From Planctomycetota bacterium (lineage in GTDB: Bacteria > Planctomycetota > UBA1135 > UBA2386), in assembly GCA_020638695.1 (NCBI GenBank), contig JACKIB010000029.1, positions 1-41,405 of the forward strand: a stretch of 41,405 nt of DNA. Direction: 5' to 3'. The notes beneath the pieces were generated by a model that did no database searches, was not told the DNA's origin, and worked only from the letters and a program-made list of their open reading frames with translations. Of this stretch, positions 8,473 through 17,158 are shown one piece after another. Position 1 is the first letter of the stretch. Every line of letters starts with the position of its first letter. The translations under genes and the position numbers were made by a program.

Positions 8473-9672
8473 CTACTCGAGCACGAACCGATCCAGCGGC
8501 TCGCTCTTGCCGGTCCAGAACTCGCCTTCGATCCGCCTACCCGTCACCTTCACCAGCAGGAACCCGAACGCCTCGGCGTGCTTGGCCAGGCGCGCAGTGG
8601 GCTTGATCGGCCGCAGACTCTTGCCTCCGGTCCCGGCGATCACCAACGTCACCCCGTCGATCGGCTTGAAGCGCTGGTAGTTGTGCGAGTCACCGCACAG
8701 CACGAGGTCCACCTTGCGGCGGGCGAGGATCGGCCACAGCTGCTGCTGGACCACCGGCATCTCGTGCACGCCCCCTTCATCGCTGAACGGCGGGAAGTTC
8801 AAGATCGCCACCACCCTGGGGTGACGGTTGTTGAGCAGCGTCATCTCCAACCACCCGCGCATCGCCGAGTCGGCTTCCCACTTCTGCCAGAACGCGTCGA
8901 GCACCAGGAACCGCACGCTGCCCCAGGTGAACGTGAACGACCAGTCGCGGTAGCCCTGCTTCGGTTCGAGCTGCTTGCCTCCGGCGAACAGCGTGAAGAA
9001 CTCCGGCCGCGCCCAGGTGTGCATGTCGTGGTTGCCGAAGTTGGCCACCAACGGACACTGCTCGAGCACGCTGCGGAACGGCGCGAAGAACGCCTCGCGG
9101 TAGCCGGCCAGCTGCTCGTGGGTGTAGATCACGTCGCCGAGGTGCACGAAGAAGTCCGGACGCTTGGCGGCGATCCACTCCGCGATCTGCCACTGCCGAG
9201 TCTGACCGGCGTGGCGCAGCAGCCCGCGCATTCGCCCCCAACCGAACCGGTGCAGGTGGAACCACGCCGGCACGTCGCCGCTGTCCCCCACCGCGGCGAA
9301 CGAGAAGCTGCGGCCGGCGTCGAGCGGCGCGGTGCTGAACTCGCCGGCGTAGCGCGCGACCACCCCATCGCCGTCGAGGATCGTGTAGCGGTAGCGCTGC
9401 GCGGGCCGCAGGCCGGTGATCGCGAGCCGGTGGGTTTGCGTTCGCTGGGCGGCGTCGACCACCCGCTCGCCGCCCTCGGGCAGCGCGACGCGGACCCGGA
9501 CGCGCGACGGCACCTCGTCGAAGCAGCACACCTCGGCGGAGGTGGTCGTGACGTTCTGCACGTACGGCCCGAACGACACCGGCTGCGGGCCGGCGATCCA
9601 CAGGCCGACGAATCCCGCGGCCGGCACGACCGCGACCAGCGCAACCACGCGCCACCACCTGCGTCGCTTCAT
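8473..9672 (-). CDS. Purple-acid-phosphatase-like metallophosphoesterase, paralog 2
   Basis: Product of 399 aa. ATG 9672 is preceded by GGAAAGGTGAG lying inside the end of the upstream gene, whose TGA is 4 bp away, so the two are co-translated. An N-terminal anchor or signal helix (residues 8-27) is followed by a PAP-type fibronectin-like domain ('GPYVQNVTTTSAEVCCFDE'). The calcineurin-like catalytic domain has GDSGD (129-133), GDVIY (179-183, Tyr as in purple acid phosphatases) and GNHD (213-216). The usual V-x-x-H histidine is Asn292 ('AILNFPPFS') and the final GHxH is GDSH (327-330). Activity is therefore uncertain. Probable location is periplasmic, membrane-tethered. Confidence 0.82.
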   Translation of the reverse strand: MKRRRWWRVVALVAVVPAAGFVGLWIAGPQPVSFGPYVQNVTTTSAEVCCFDEVPSRVRVRVALPEGGERVVDAAQRTQTHRLAITGLRPAQRYRYTILDGDGVVARYAGEFSTAPLDAGRSFSFAAVGDSGDVPAWFHLHRFGWGRMRGLLRHAGQTRQWQIAEWIAAKRPDFFVHLGDVIYTHEQLAGYREAFFAPFRSVLEQCPLVANFGNHDMHTWARPEFFTLFAGGKQLEPKQGYRDWSFTFTWGSVRFLVLDAFWQKWEADSAMRGWLEMTLLNNRHPRVVAILNFPPFSDEGGVHEMPVVQQQLWPILARRKVDLVLCGDSHNYQRFKPIDGVTLVIAGTGGKSLRPIKPTARLAKHAEAFGFLLVKVTGRRIEGEFWTGKSEPLDRFVLE

Positions 9673-9676
9673 CCGT

Positions 9677-10942
9677 TCACTCACCTTTCCGCAGTGCGAG
9701 AATGCGCGCCCGACGTCCGGCGTGGATCGAAGCCGGGAGGTCGCCGCGGGAGCGGTCGATCTCGAACCGGTCCAGTTCGGCACCACCCGCGCCGAGCGCC
9801 AGGACGCGCAGCACAGTGCCGCGCACCTCGACCGACACGAACCCGTAGGTGCGCGCCGAGGCGGCGAGCCGCGGGTCGTCGGCGCGGAAGGTGTACAGGC
9901 TCTTGCCGCCGCCGCCGGCGATGCACTGCACGGGGTCGTCCGGCTGCGGGCGCCGGAACCGCGCGTAGTGGTGATCGTCTCCCGACAACACGAGATCGAC
10001 AGCGTGCGCGCGCAGCAGCGGCCACAACGTGTCGCGCAACGGCGCCTGCTCGTCGCGGTAGACCGAGAAGCACGGCACGTGGCAGGCGACCACCAGCCAC
10101 GGCTCGGAGGCCTCCGCGAGGGTCTTCTCCAACCACGCACGGCGCGGCCCCTGCTGCCAGGACTCGTCCAGCACGTCGAGCGCCACCACCCGCAGGGCAC
10201 CCCAGGCGAAGGTGTAGTCGCGGCTCGACCGCGCCGCCGTGGCATCGATGGGGTTGTGGAAGATCCGGTCGAACGGCGCAGGCGAGCTGCGGAGGTCGTG
10301 GTTGCCGGCCAGCGTGAACAACGCCGTGCGCTGCAGCACCGGCGCGAACGGGCGGAAGAACGCCTCGCCGTGTGCATCCCACACATCCGGCCAGTAGACG
10401 ATGTCGCCGAGGTGCAGGAAGAAGTCCGGCCGCTCGGCGGCGATCCACCGGGCCACCGCCCACTGCTGCGTGCGGTGCGTGTAGGTCAGCAGCGGCCGCA
10501 GTCGGCTCCAGCCGATGCGGTGCATGTTGAACCACCACGGCATGTTCCCGCTGTCGCCCACCGCGACGAACCGCACCGTCTTGCGGTCGTCGGCGGGCGC
10601 GGTGCGGAACTCGCCGCGCGCGACCACGCGATCGCCTTCGCGCAGCGCGTAGCGGTAGACGTTTCCCGGACGCAGACCCTCGACGCGCAGCGCGTGCAGC
10701 GCGGTCGCCGCCGCTTCGACCACCGGCGCGGGCGGCGCCGCGGCCGCGGCTCCGCTCGGCTCGACGCGCAGCGACAGCTGGCGCGCCGAAGCGTCGACCT
10801 TGCACACCACCGCGGCGGTGGCGGTGACGCTCTGCACGTAGCCGTCGGTCTCGAGTGGCGCGGGGCCGGCGATCCACAACCCGACCAGGAGGCCCAGGAC
10901 CGGCAGGGCGAACAGCGCGATGCGTTTGCGTAGCGGCTTGAT
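9677..10942 (-). CDS. Purple-acid-phosphatase-like metallophosphoesterase, paralog 1 (non-canonical start)
   Basis: About 421 aa and clearly paralogous to the next gene: 'RKRIALFALPVLGLLVGLWIAGP' aligns with its N-terminus. Catalytic motifs are GDSGN (129-133), GDIVY (179-183), GNHD (213-216), His288 in 'VACHVPCFS' and GDDH (321-324) in place of GHxH. Unlike its paralog it keeps the V-x-x-H histidine. There is no ATG, GTG or TTG near the expected N-terminus. Homology places the start at ATC 10942 ('IKPLRKR' against 'MKRRRWW'); CTG 10951 is the alternative. A TAGGCT hexamer ends 7 nt before the ATC, so a leaderless transcript is possible. A TTG inside the helix would destroy the signal. Function: exported phosphoesterase, substrate unknown. 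Confidence 0.78.
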   Translation of the reverse strand: MKPLRKRIALFALPVLGLLVGLWIAGPAPLETDGYVQSVTATAAVVCKVDASARQLSLRVEPSGAAAAAPPAPVVEAAATALHALRVEGLRPGNVYRYALREGDRVVARGEFRTAPADDRKTVRFVAVGDSGNMPWWFNMHRIGWSRLRPLLTYTHRTQQWAVARWIAAERPDFFLHLGDIVYWPDVWDAHGEAFFRPFAPVLQRTALFTLAGNHDLRSSPAPFDRIFHNPIDATAARSSRDYTFAWGALRVVALDVLDESWQQGPRRAWLEKTLAEASEPWLVVACHVPCFSVYRDEQAPLRDTLWPLLRAHAVDLVLSGDDHHYARFRRPQPDDPVQCIAGGGGKSLYTFRADDPRLAASARTYGFVSVEVRGTVLRVLALGAGGAELDRFEIDRSRGDLPASIHAGRRARILALRKGE

Positions 10943-10949
10943 GGCGCGC

Positions 10950-10955
10950 AGCCTA
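10950..10955 (-). promoter_or_regulatory. Candidate -10 hexamer TAGGCT for the metallophosphoesterase pair
   Basis: TAGGCT on the minus strand ends seven bases before the inferred start of the upstream metallophosphoesterase. The same spacing is seen at the divergent gene (TACTCT at 11032-11037, ATG at 11045). No good -35 box is visible 16-18 bp further up. Confidence 0.35.
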
Positions 10956-11031
10956 CCCGATGCGCGGGCCGCGCCACTGCGCGGTTTCCACGGCGTGCGC
11001 GCGCCGACTCGCGCGGCGGACGGCGCCGCGG

Positions 11032-11037
11032 TACTCT
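11032..11037 (+). promoter_or_regulatory. Candidate -10 hexamer TACTCT, near-leaderless
   Basis: TACTCT ends seven bases before ATG 11045, so transcription would begin at or next to the start codon. It matches the TA(G/C)NCT pattern seen before several other genes in the window. No clear -35 box. Confidence 0.35.
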
Positions 11038-11044
11038 GCCGGGC

Positions 11045-11863
11045 ATGCGTGGTGGCGTGCTGCTGGTGGTCTTGCTGATCGTGTTGGCGGCGATCGGGGT
11101 CGGGGTATGGGCCGGGTTGGCGTTGTACCTCCGGCTCGACGACCCCGAATACCGAATGGGGCGCGCCCACGCGGCAGTCGCCAGCGCCCGCGACGTCGGC
11201 CCCGGGACCGAAATCGACGACGCCACTTGCCCGGTGCGCCGCTTGATCCACGCGCGCGCCAAGAGCCGGGTGGACTTCGAGGCGGTCGGCGAGGGTCGCC
11301 TGCTGACCCAGCGGATGGTGCACTACATCGAGACCGACGGACAGCCCGGCCGGCAGGCAGCGGAGCAGATCCTCGGCAAGTACTCGGTCGGCCCGGTCGA
11401 GCCCGAGCAGGGGCAGAAGCGAAACTGGCTGCAGGGTGGCACGGGGTACGGCCGCGATCCGAGCCTGGACCGCCGCTGCTCTCTGGAGGCATGGGTCGAC
11501 ACGCGCGGTGCGGACGACAAGCGGGCGAACGTGCTCGTGCAGGTCGGGCCGGGAATCGATCTGTCCGCATCGGTTCCGCCACGCTGGCGGGTGCTGTGGC
11601 TGCGGGTCGGCGGCCCGACCCTGCGCTGGCGCGCCGACGCATCCGCGCTGGAGCTCGAGCTCGTCGGCGTCCCCGCCGAACGAGTCCAGCCACTCGAGGT
11701 AGCGGGGCGGCCGCCGATTCCGTTCCGGGCGGGCGACCAAGGTCGTCTGTCGGCTCGCGTGCCGCGCGAGGCGCTCGCGCCGCTCGCCGCCGCGGGGATC
11801 CGCACGCGGATCCACCACGACGCGGGAAAGACGCGGATGCAGCTGGTCGCCGCTCCCCGCTGA
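11045..11863 (+). CDS. Membrane-anchored protein of unknown function
   Basis: Product of 272 aa that I do not recognise. One transmembrane helix spans about residues 5-27 ('LLVVLLIVLAAIGVGVWAGLALYL'), with the rest predicted outside the cytoplasm. The soluble part has a charged segment with 'FEAVGEGRLLTQRMVHYIETDG' and 'QAAEQILGKYSVGPVEPEQGQKR', then a beta-rich region ('LLWLRVGGPTLRWRADASALELELVGV'-type strands) and a basic end. No cysteine pair, lipobox or catalytic motif stands out. It is divergent from the metallophosphoesterase pair and 157 bp upstream of the PQQ-like propeller gene. Codon use looks normal for the window, so it is probably a real gene. Confidence 0.65.
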   Translation: MRGGVLLVVLLIVLAAIGVGVWAGLALYLRLDDPEYRMGRAHAAVASARDVGPGTEIDDATCPVRRLIHARAKSRVDFEAVGEGRLLTQRMVHYIETDGQPGRQAAEQILGKYSVGPVEPEQGQKRNWLQGGTGYGRDPSLDRRCSLEAWVDTRGADDKRANVLVQVGPGIDLSASVPPRWRVLWLRVGGPTLRWRADASALELELVGVPAERVQPLEVAGRPPIPFRAGDQGRLSARVPREALAPLAAAGIRTRIHHDAGKTRMQLVAAPR

Positions 11864-12020
11864 CCGCGGACGCGATCGCCCCAGCCTGGTCGCGAGTCCT
11901 CCGGGCAGGGACGCACACAGCGCAGCAGCACGGGCCCGGCCGACGCGCGCCAAGCGACCGGCTCGCAACTCCCACCCGCGCGCAGCCGATGGGTAGGCTT
12001 TCACGCACCCCCCCGATCCC

Positions 12021-13346
12021 ATGCCCGACTGCGCTCCCCCAGCCGTTCGCACCCGCTTCGACGCCTCGCTGCTCGCAGCAGTCGCCGCGGCACTGCTCGC
12101 TCCACCCGGCGCGGCACAGGACTGGCCGGCATTCCGTGGCCCGCACGGTGACGGGAGTGCCGCACCGGGCGCGATCCCGCTGCGCTGGGATCGGTCGACT
12201 CACGTGCGTTGGCGCACCGCCCTGCCACGTCCCGCGAACGGCAGCCCGATCGTGTCCGGCGGGCGGGTGTTCGTCACCGGGGCCGAAGACCGAGACGGCC
12301 GGCGGCGCTCGCTGTACTGCTTCGATCGGCGCACCGGGGCGCGGCTGTGGACGCGAACGGTCGGGATCGACAAGACCATGCCGACCCACCAGACCAACCC
12401 GTACGGCGGCACGACCCCGGCAGCCGACGGCACACACGTGGTGGTGTGGCACGCCTCCGCCGGACTGTGGTGCTACCGGTTCGACGGCGCGGAACTGTGG
12501 CACCGCGACCTCGGCGAGTTCCGCCACCGCTGGGGGTACGGCACCTCGCCGGTGCTGCACCGCGGTCGCGTGCTGCTGCACACCGGGCCGGGCCGCAAGG
12601 TGTTCGTCGCCGCTTTCGCCTTGGACAGTGGCAAGACGGTGTGGCAAACGGACGAGCCGGTGGCGGGCGATGGGCAGGACAACGACGCCAAGCGACTCAT
12701 GGGCTCGTGGTGCACGCCGTTGATCGTTCGCGTCGCCGGCGCGGAGCAGATCCTGTGCACCATGTCGACGCGTTTGGTCGCCTACCGGCCCGAAGACGGT
12801 CGAGTGCTGTGGAGTTGTGGCGGGTTGCCGTGCGCGCGCGGCGATCTGGCCTACTCGTCCCCGTCGGTGGCGGACGGCGTATGCGTGGTGGTCGGCGGCT
12901 ACGAGGGACCGATCCTCGGCGTGAAGCTCGACGCGGCGCGCGGCGACGTGACCGCGACCCACCGCCTGTGGCGCCATGAGAACCAGCCGAGCAACTGCGG
13001 GTCCGGAGTGTTCGCCGGCGGCGACTTCTACATACCGGACATGCGCGGCACCCTGGCGTGCTTCGACCCGAAGACCGGGAAGCTGCACTGGCGGGCCAGA
13101 CCGGCCAAGGGCGCGATCTGGAGCTCCATCGTGCAGGCGGCCGACCACCTGCTGGTGACCAACCAGAACGGCACCACGGTGGTGTTCAAGCCGAACCGCG
13201 GCAAGCTCGACGTGGTGGCGCAGAACGCGCTCGAGGAACCGACCAACTCCACCCCGGCGATCGCCGGCGGCGAGGTGTTCCTGCGCACCCATCGGGCGCT
13301 CTACTGCATCTCGACGACGATCCCGCCGCAGCGCGTCGTGCGGTAG
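12021..13346 (+). CDS. Secreted PQQ-like beta-propeller repeat protein
   Basis: Product of 441 aa. It has an N-terminal signal sequence ('LLAAVAAALLAPPGAAQ', cleavage near residue 33) followed by 'DWPAFRGPHGDGSAAPGAIPLRW', the typical opening of planctomycete PQQ-binding-like propellers. Blade motifs recur: 'LYCFDRRTGARLWTRTVG', 'VFVAAFALDSGKTVWQTD', 'LVAYRPEDGRVLWSCGG', 'LACFDPKTGKLHWRA'. The fold is that of BamB and quinoprotein dehydrogenases. I see no PQQ-dehydrogenase catalytic residues, so a binding or scaffold role outside the cytoplasm is likelier. A candidate -10 hexamer TAGGCT lies at 11994-11999. No strong Shine-Dalgarno precedes the ATG. Confidence 0.87.
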   Translation: MPDCAPPAVRTRFDASLLAAVAAALLAPPGAAQDWPAFRGPHGDGSAAPGAIPLRWDRSTHVRWRTALPRPANGSPIVSGGRVFVTGAEDRDGRRRSLYCFDRRTGARLWTRTVGIDKTMPTHQTNPYGGTTPAADGTHVVVWHASAGLWCYRFDGAELWHRDLGEFRHRWGYGTSPVLHRGRVLLHTGPGRKVFVAAFALDSGKTVWQTDEPVAGDGQDNDAKRLMGSWCTPLIVRVAGAEQILCTMSTRLVAYRPEDGRVLWSCGGLPCARGDLAYSSPSVADGVCVVVGGYEGPILGVKLDAARGDVTATHRLWRHENQPSNCGSGVFAGGDFYIPDMRGTLACFDPKTGKLHWRARPAKGAIWSSIVQAADHLLVTNQNGTTVVFKPNRGKLDVVAQNALEEPTNSTPAIAGGEVFLRTHRALYCISTTIPPQRVVR

Positions 13347-13630
13347 ACCGACCGCGCGCGAACCACGATTGCTGCGACCTCGGACCCGAACCGATTGGCA
13401 GCGGGTGGCACAGGGTCAGCGGGGCCGATTCGACGGATCGCAGGGTCGCGATGCCCCAGCGAGGTCACCGCATACCAGGGAGATCGACGACACCACCGAG
13501 CTTGGGATCACGCGGTTCCTCGACCGTCAGGCCGCGATTGGCAGTGGGTTGCCGCTGATCGCCGCGAAGACGCGCCGGCGGCGACGCACGCGCCTGCCCA
13601 CGCGGCGACCGCATTCACGGCGGATCAGGT

Positions 13631-15040
13631 CTACTCTGCGCCGGCCGGCGGGTCGTCGGTCGCCGCGGGGCTTTCTTCCGCATCCGCCGGCGCTGCCGAC
13701 ATCGCCGGCAGGAACCGCGCGTAGAGCGCCGCGAAGTCGTCGAGGTTCTGGTCGAGGGTGCGCACGCCGGCATCGAGCCGAAGCCGTGGCAGGCACTCCG
13801 GGTCGGCGAGGATCTCCTCCAGTTGGGCGCGCAGCGCCGGCACGCTGCCGGCCTCGAACAGGAACCCGTTCTCCTGGTGTCGGACGCTCTCGGAGATGCC
13901 GCCGAGGTCGGAGGCGAGCACCGGCAGCCCCATCATCTGCGCTTCCAGCACGGTGAACGGGGTGTTCTCGTACCACACCGAGGGCACCACGATCAGGTCG
14001 AGCTCCGCCAGCACGCCGCCGAGCCGCCGCGGCGGGAACGGACCGTGGAAGGTGATCCGCGGGTCCTCGTCGGCGAGTGCGCGCAGCCGCTTCGAGTACG
14101 CGGGGTGGGTCTCCAGACTGCCGTGGACGTGCAGGTGCCAGGTGTTGCCGTCGATCGAGCGCAGCGCCTCGATCAGCAGGTGCAGCCCCTTGTGCTCGGT
14201 CAGCGAACCGATGAAGCCGATCTCGACCCGTCGTCGGAGCCGACTGCTCCAACGCTTGGTGCGCCCACCGAGGCGATCCGGATCGACGCCGTACGGCACG
14301 TGCTCGATGAGTCCGCGCGGGAACCCGTTGGCTTCGAACACCGACTGCAGGAAGCGCGACGGGGCGACCACCGCCGAGGCGCCGGCGAGTGCCTCGAACA
14401 GCCGCTCCTTGCGGCCGATCAACGCGCGGGCGCGGCGCATCGGCGACTGGTGCAGGTCGGGAGGCGCCGGCGCATCCGGCGCCAGACGGTGCAGAACGTC
14501 GTCGAGCTGCACCGTGTCCATCACCCGAGCGATGTCCGGCGCCGCGCAGCGCACGCAGCCGACGCCATCGCGCGGCGGCCCGTCGCACAGTCCGCCATCG
14601 GCGCGCAACAGGATAAACGTCGGGCACAGGAACCAGAAGTCCATCAAGTTGACGACCACCGGCAGCCCGCGCCGCCGCAGTTCGGCGAGCGCCCCGATGC
14701 CGAGGTAGCGGAGGTGGAACACGTGCGCCAGGTCGAACTCGTGCTCATCCAGGAACCGGCAGAGCAGGCGCACCGCGAGCGGGTTGAGGTAGTCCGCCAG
14801 CTCGCGGTTGGGCTGGGTCTCGAGGTGCAACCCCGCGCGCCGCACCGGCACCCCGTCGACTTCCTCGTCGCGTTCGATCCACATCCGGCCGGGCGAGTCG
14901 AGGTTGAGCACCGGCTCGAGGGTGAACACGCTCACTTCGTGGCCGCGCGCCCGCATGCCGAGTGCCAGCGAGCGAACGTACTGTTCGGTGCCGGTCAGGT
15001 GCCGGGGTAGGAACTGGTGGACGACGTAGAGCAGCCGCAC
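13631..15040 (-). CDS. Glycosyltransferase family 4
   Basis: Product of 469 aa from GTG 15040, with GAAGG upstream. The N-terminal Rossmann domain has 'LLYVVHQFLPRHLTGTEQYVRSLALGMRARGHEVSVFT', the GT4 donor/acceptor loop. An insertion with four cysteines ('LCPTFILLRADGGLCDGPPRDGVGCVRCAAPD') resembles a zinc-binding segment found in some GT4 enzymes. The C-terminal domain has 'GFIGSLTEHKGLHLLIEALR' and 'VPSVWYENTPFTVLEAQMMGLPVLASDLGGISE' (E-x7-E type motif). These enzymes use nucleotide sugars in the cytoplasm to build surface polysaccharides. It is the third gene of a minus-strand cluster, 69 bp after the coiled-coil GT2-like gene. The last 25 residues are Ala/Pro/Asp-rich. Confidence 0.9.
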   Translation of the reverse strand: MRLLYVVHQFLPRHLTGTEQYVRSLALGMRARGHEVSVFTLEPVLNLDSPGRMWIERDEEVDGVPVRRAGLHLETQPNRELADYLNPLAVRLLCRFLDEHEFDLAHVFHLRYLGIGALAELRRRGLPVVVNLMDFWFLCPTFILLRADGGLCDGPPRDGVGCVRCAAPDIARVMDTVQLDDVLHRLAPDAPAPPDLHQSPMRRARALIGRKERLFEALAGASAVVAPSRFLQSVFEANGFPRGLIEHVPYGVDPDRLGGRTKRWSSRLRRRVEIGFIGSLTEHKGLHLLIEALRSIDGNTWHLHVHGSLETHPAYSKRLRALADEDPRITFHGPFPPRRLGGVLAELDLIVVPSVWYENTPFTVLEAQMMGLPVLASDLGGISESVRHQENGFLFEAGSVPALRAQLEEILADPECLPRLRLDAGVRTLDQNLDDFAALYARFLPAMSAAPADAEESPAATDDPPAGAE

Positions 15041-15109
15041 GCCTTCGCTCAGCTCCGGTTGGCGGTCCGCGCAGACCGACCTTCGAGTGCGGCGGGGGGC
15101 ATGGTCATC

Positions 15110-16987
15110 TCACGATCCGTTGCGCCGCGCGCGGGTCTCGATGAAGCGCTCTTCGTGGGGCGCGAGCTTGCGGCGCCGCGCGATCACACCGCGCTGCTGC
15201 GCTTCCTGCAGCAGCATCACGATCCAGTCCTCGCGCGCCCGCAGCAGCCCGCGGATCTCGCGCACTTGTTCGGCCAGGTCCGGCGTGGAGGTGTTCGGGT
15301 CGGCATCGAGGCTGGCGGCGATCTGCTTGCGCGCCTCGTTGCGCAGGTGGAGCTGCTCCTGCTGCGCGATCTCACCGAGCCGGATCTGCTCGTGCAGGTT
15401 CCGCACCTGGTCTTCGAGGTTGGTGCAGCGCGACTCGAGGAAGCGGCTGTGCTCGTCGCGTTGGGTCTGCATCTCCTGCAGCTTGGCCTGCGCGGCGCGC
15501 AGCTCGTGCTCCAACTGACCGGTCCGCTGCAGCGCGGCACGCTGCTGCTCGAGGATCGAGTCGCGCTCGGACTCCAGCTCACCGTGCTGCACCGTGAACT
15601 TGCGCAGCTGGTCGCGTACCCCGCTGGCGATCGCGTGCAGCTCCTGCTTGGCCGCGAGTTCCAGCTGCAGCAGCTCGACCATGCGGGCCATCCGCGCCCG
15701 TTGGTCGCCGGGGAACTCCGGCGCACTGCCGAGTTCCTGCATCCGCGCGGCGAGTTCGAACAACCGCGGCGAATCGGGCGCCACCGGCACCGCGCGCAGA
15801 GAACCGAGCACCTCCTCCAACCCTTCGAGCTGTTCGTCGAGCAGCCGCGCCGGCACGGCTGCACCGACCAGCGACTGGACTTGCGCGACGAACAGGTCCA
15901 GCGTCGCGGGAGTCGACCCCGGAAGGCGGACGTACAGCGCGCGGGTCAGGGCGCCGAGCTCATCGCTCGGCAGCTGCCAGAACGAATCGTAGCTACCCAG
16001 CGCCGCGGCGACGTCGCGCGGCCGGTGGCGTGCGAGGATCACCAGTCGATCCCGATCCAGGCAGTCGATCCGCGGCGCGGCATCGAGCTCCTCGGGCAGG
16101 TCGATCTTGCACCCGGGCACCGGCAGGATCTGGTAGTCGAGCTCGCGCAGGCGCAGGCAGAACTCGAGCACCACCGACGGGCCGATCAGGTCCTCGTCGA
16201 ACGTGCCGAGCCGGACGAAGGCGCCGCGGCGGACCACGAATGCCTCGGGGGCGACGAAATCCGGCACCGGCTGCTGTTGGTCCGCAGACACCGGCAGGCG
16301 CTCGAGTTCGAGCAACTTGTGCTCGACCATGCCGATCGTCGCGCTGCGTCCAGCGCGCAGCGCGGGCTGCGCCAACGCCACGCTCTCGTCCGCCGCAGCC
16401 GCCAGCGCGTCCAACCCGCGCCCATCGATCTGCGCCCCGGCGACCACCACCAGCACCAGCGGCGCGTCGGTGCTCGCCATCGCGAGGTTGAGCGCGGGCC
16501 CCATGCCACCGCGATCGGCCTCGACCAGGATCAGGCCGTCGAGATCGCGGAGCTCGTCGGCCGGGTAGTCGGGCGGGCAGAGGAAGTGGCAGTGTTCGAC
16601 GCCGTGCTCGCGCAGCTCCCGCACCGCATCGGCGAACCACCGCGGCGGGACACTCGCTGCCGGCTCCGACTCGCCGGGCGGCTGACTGCTCGTGGGAATG
16701 CGGAACACCACGTCGAGCTGCTGGGTGACCGGCGCCGCCCTGCCGACCGCGCGCATCGACCGTGTCGACCGCACGCGGCGGCGCGCGTCGGCCAGCGCCT
16801 CCTCGAGCCGCGAGCAGCGCGCGTTCATCTCGTCGATCGTGGCAATCAGCCGATCGCGCTCCCGGGTCACGCCCTCACAGTGCAGACGACTCTCCGCGAG
16901 CTGGTCCAAGAGCTCGAGCGCTTGGGCAGTCAGTTCACGCAGACGCTGCTCGCTGTCGCGGCGCACGTCATGGTCTGGGTCAGTCAT
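15110..16987 (-). CDS. GT2-like domain flanked by coiled coils
   Basis: Product of about 625 aa from ATG 16987; a GTG at 17014 would add nine residues. Residues about 5-85 form a charged heptad coiled coil ('RLRELTAQALELLDQLAES'). Residues about 100-320 resemble a GT-A glycosyltransferase: 'GPALNLAMASTDAPLVLVVVAG' and 'PEAFVVRRGAFVRLGTFDEDL' with 'LEFCLRLRELDYQILPVPG' match GT2 landmarks. The catalytic DxD is replaced by 'VVAGAQID', so activity is doubtful. Residues about 400-580 are a second long coiled coil ('QLEHELRAAQAKLQEMQTQ'), then a basic tail. It sits between two clear glycosyltransferase genes. A role as scaffold or chain-length organiser of a glycan assembly is an inference. The reading frame keeps codon bias throughout. 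Confidence 0.72.
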   Translation of the reverse strand: MTDPDHDVRRDSEQRLRELTAQALELLDQLAESRLHCEGVTRERDRLIATIDEMNARCSRLEEALADARRRVRSTRSMRAVGRAAPVTQQLDVVFRIPTSSQPPGESEPAASVPPRWFADAVRELREHGVEHCHFLCPPDYPADELRDLDGLILVEADRGGMGPALNLAMASTDAPLVLVVVAGAQIDGRGLDALAAAADESVALAQPALRAGRSATIGMVEHKLLELERLPVSADQQQPVPDFVAPEAFVVRRGAFVRLGTFDEDLIGPSVVLEFCLRLRELDYQILPVPGCKIDLPEELDAAPRIDCLDRDRLVILARHRPRDVAAALGSYDSFWQLPSDELGALTRALYVRLPGSTPATLDLFVAQVQSLVGAAVPARLLDEQLEGLEEVLGSLRAVPVAPDSPRLFELAARMQELGSAPEFPGDQRARMARMVELLQLELAAKQELHAIASGVRDQLRKFTVQHGELESERDSILEQQRAALQRTGQLEHELRAAQAKLQEMQTQRDEHSRFLESRCTNLEDQVRNLHEQIRLGEIAQQEQLHLRNEARKQIAASLDADPNTSTPDLAEQVREIRGLLRAREDWIVMLLQEAQQRGVIARRRKLAPHEERFIETRARRNGS

Positions 16988-17158
16988 GGGAGCAGTCAGC
17001 GTTCCCCATTTCACGCCAACTCAGGGGGCAAGCGGCGGGGGCGGGACGGAACCTCCTTGCCTATGGGCACCGGCCATCCTATCCATCGACCCGCCGATCG
17101 GGTGAACCGTAGGCCGGCAAACCTGATCGCGGCGGTGTCGGCTCCCCGCCGCCGCGGG

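Noticed and set aside
8380..10317. Plus-strand open frame of 645 codons
   Set aside because: Shadow of the two metallophosphoesterase genes; His/Arg-rich composition typical of antisense frames in high-GC DNA.
10943..12052. N-terminal extension of the metallophosphoesterase frame up to 12052
   Set aside because: The frame stays open but the extension lies antisense to another gene and has no homology to the paralog's N-terminus.
10953..13292. Minus-strand open frame of 779 codons
   Set aside because: Antisense to the unknown membrane protein and the PQQ-like gene, with no recognisable motifs.
13347..13630. Gap between the PQQ-like gene and the GT4 gene
   Set aside because: Inspected on both strands; two genes converge here, no clear hairpin, gene or repeat was found.
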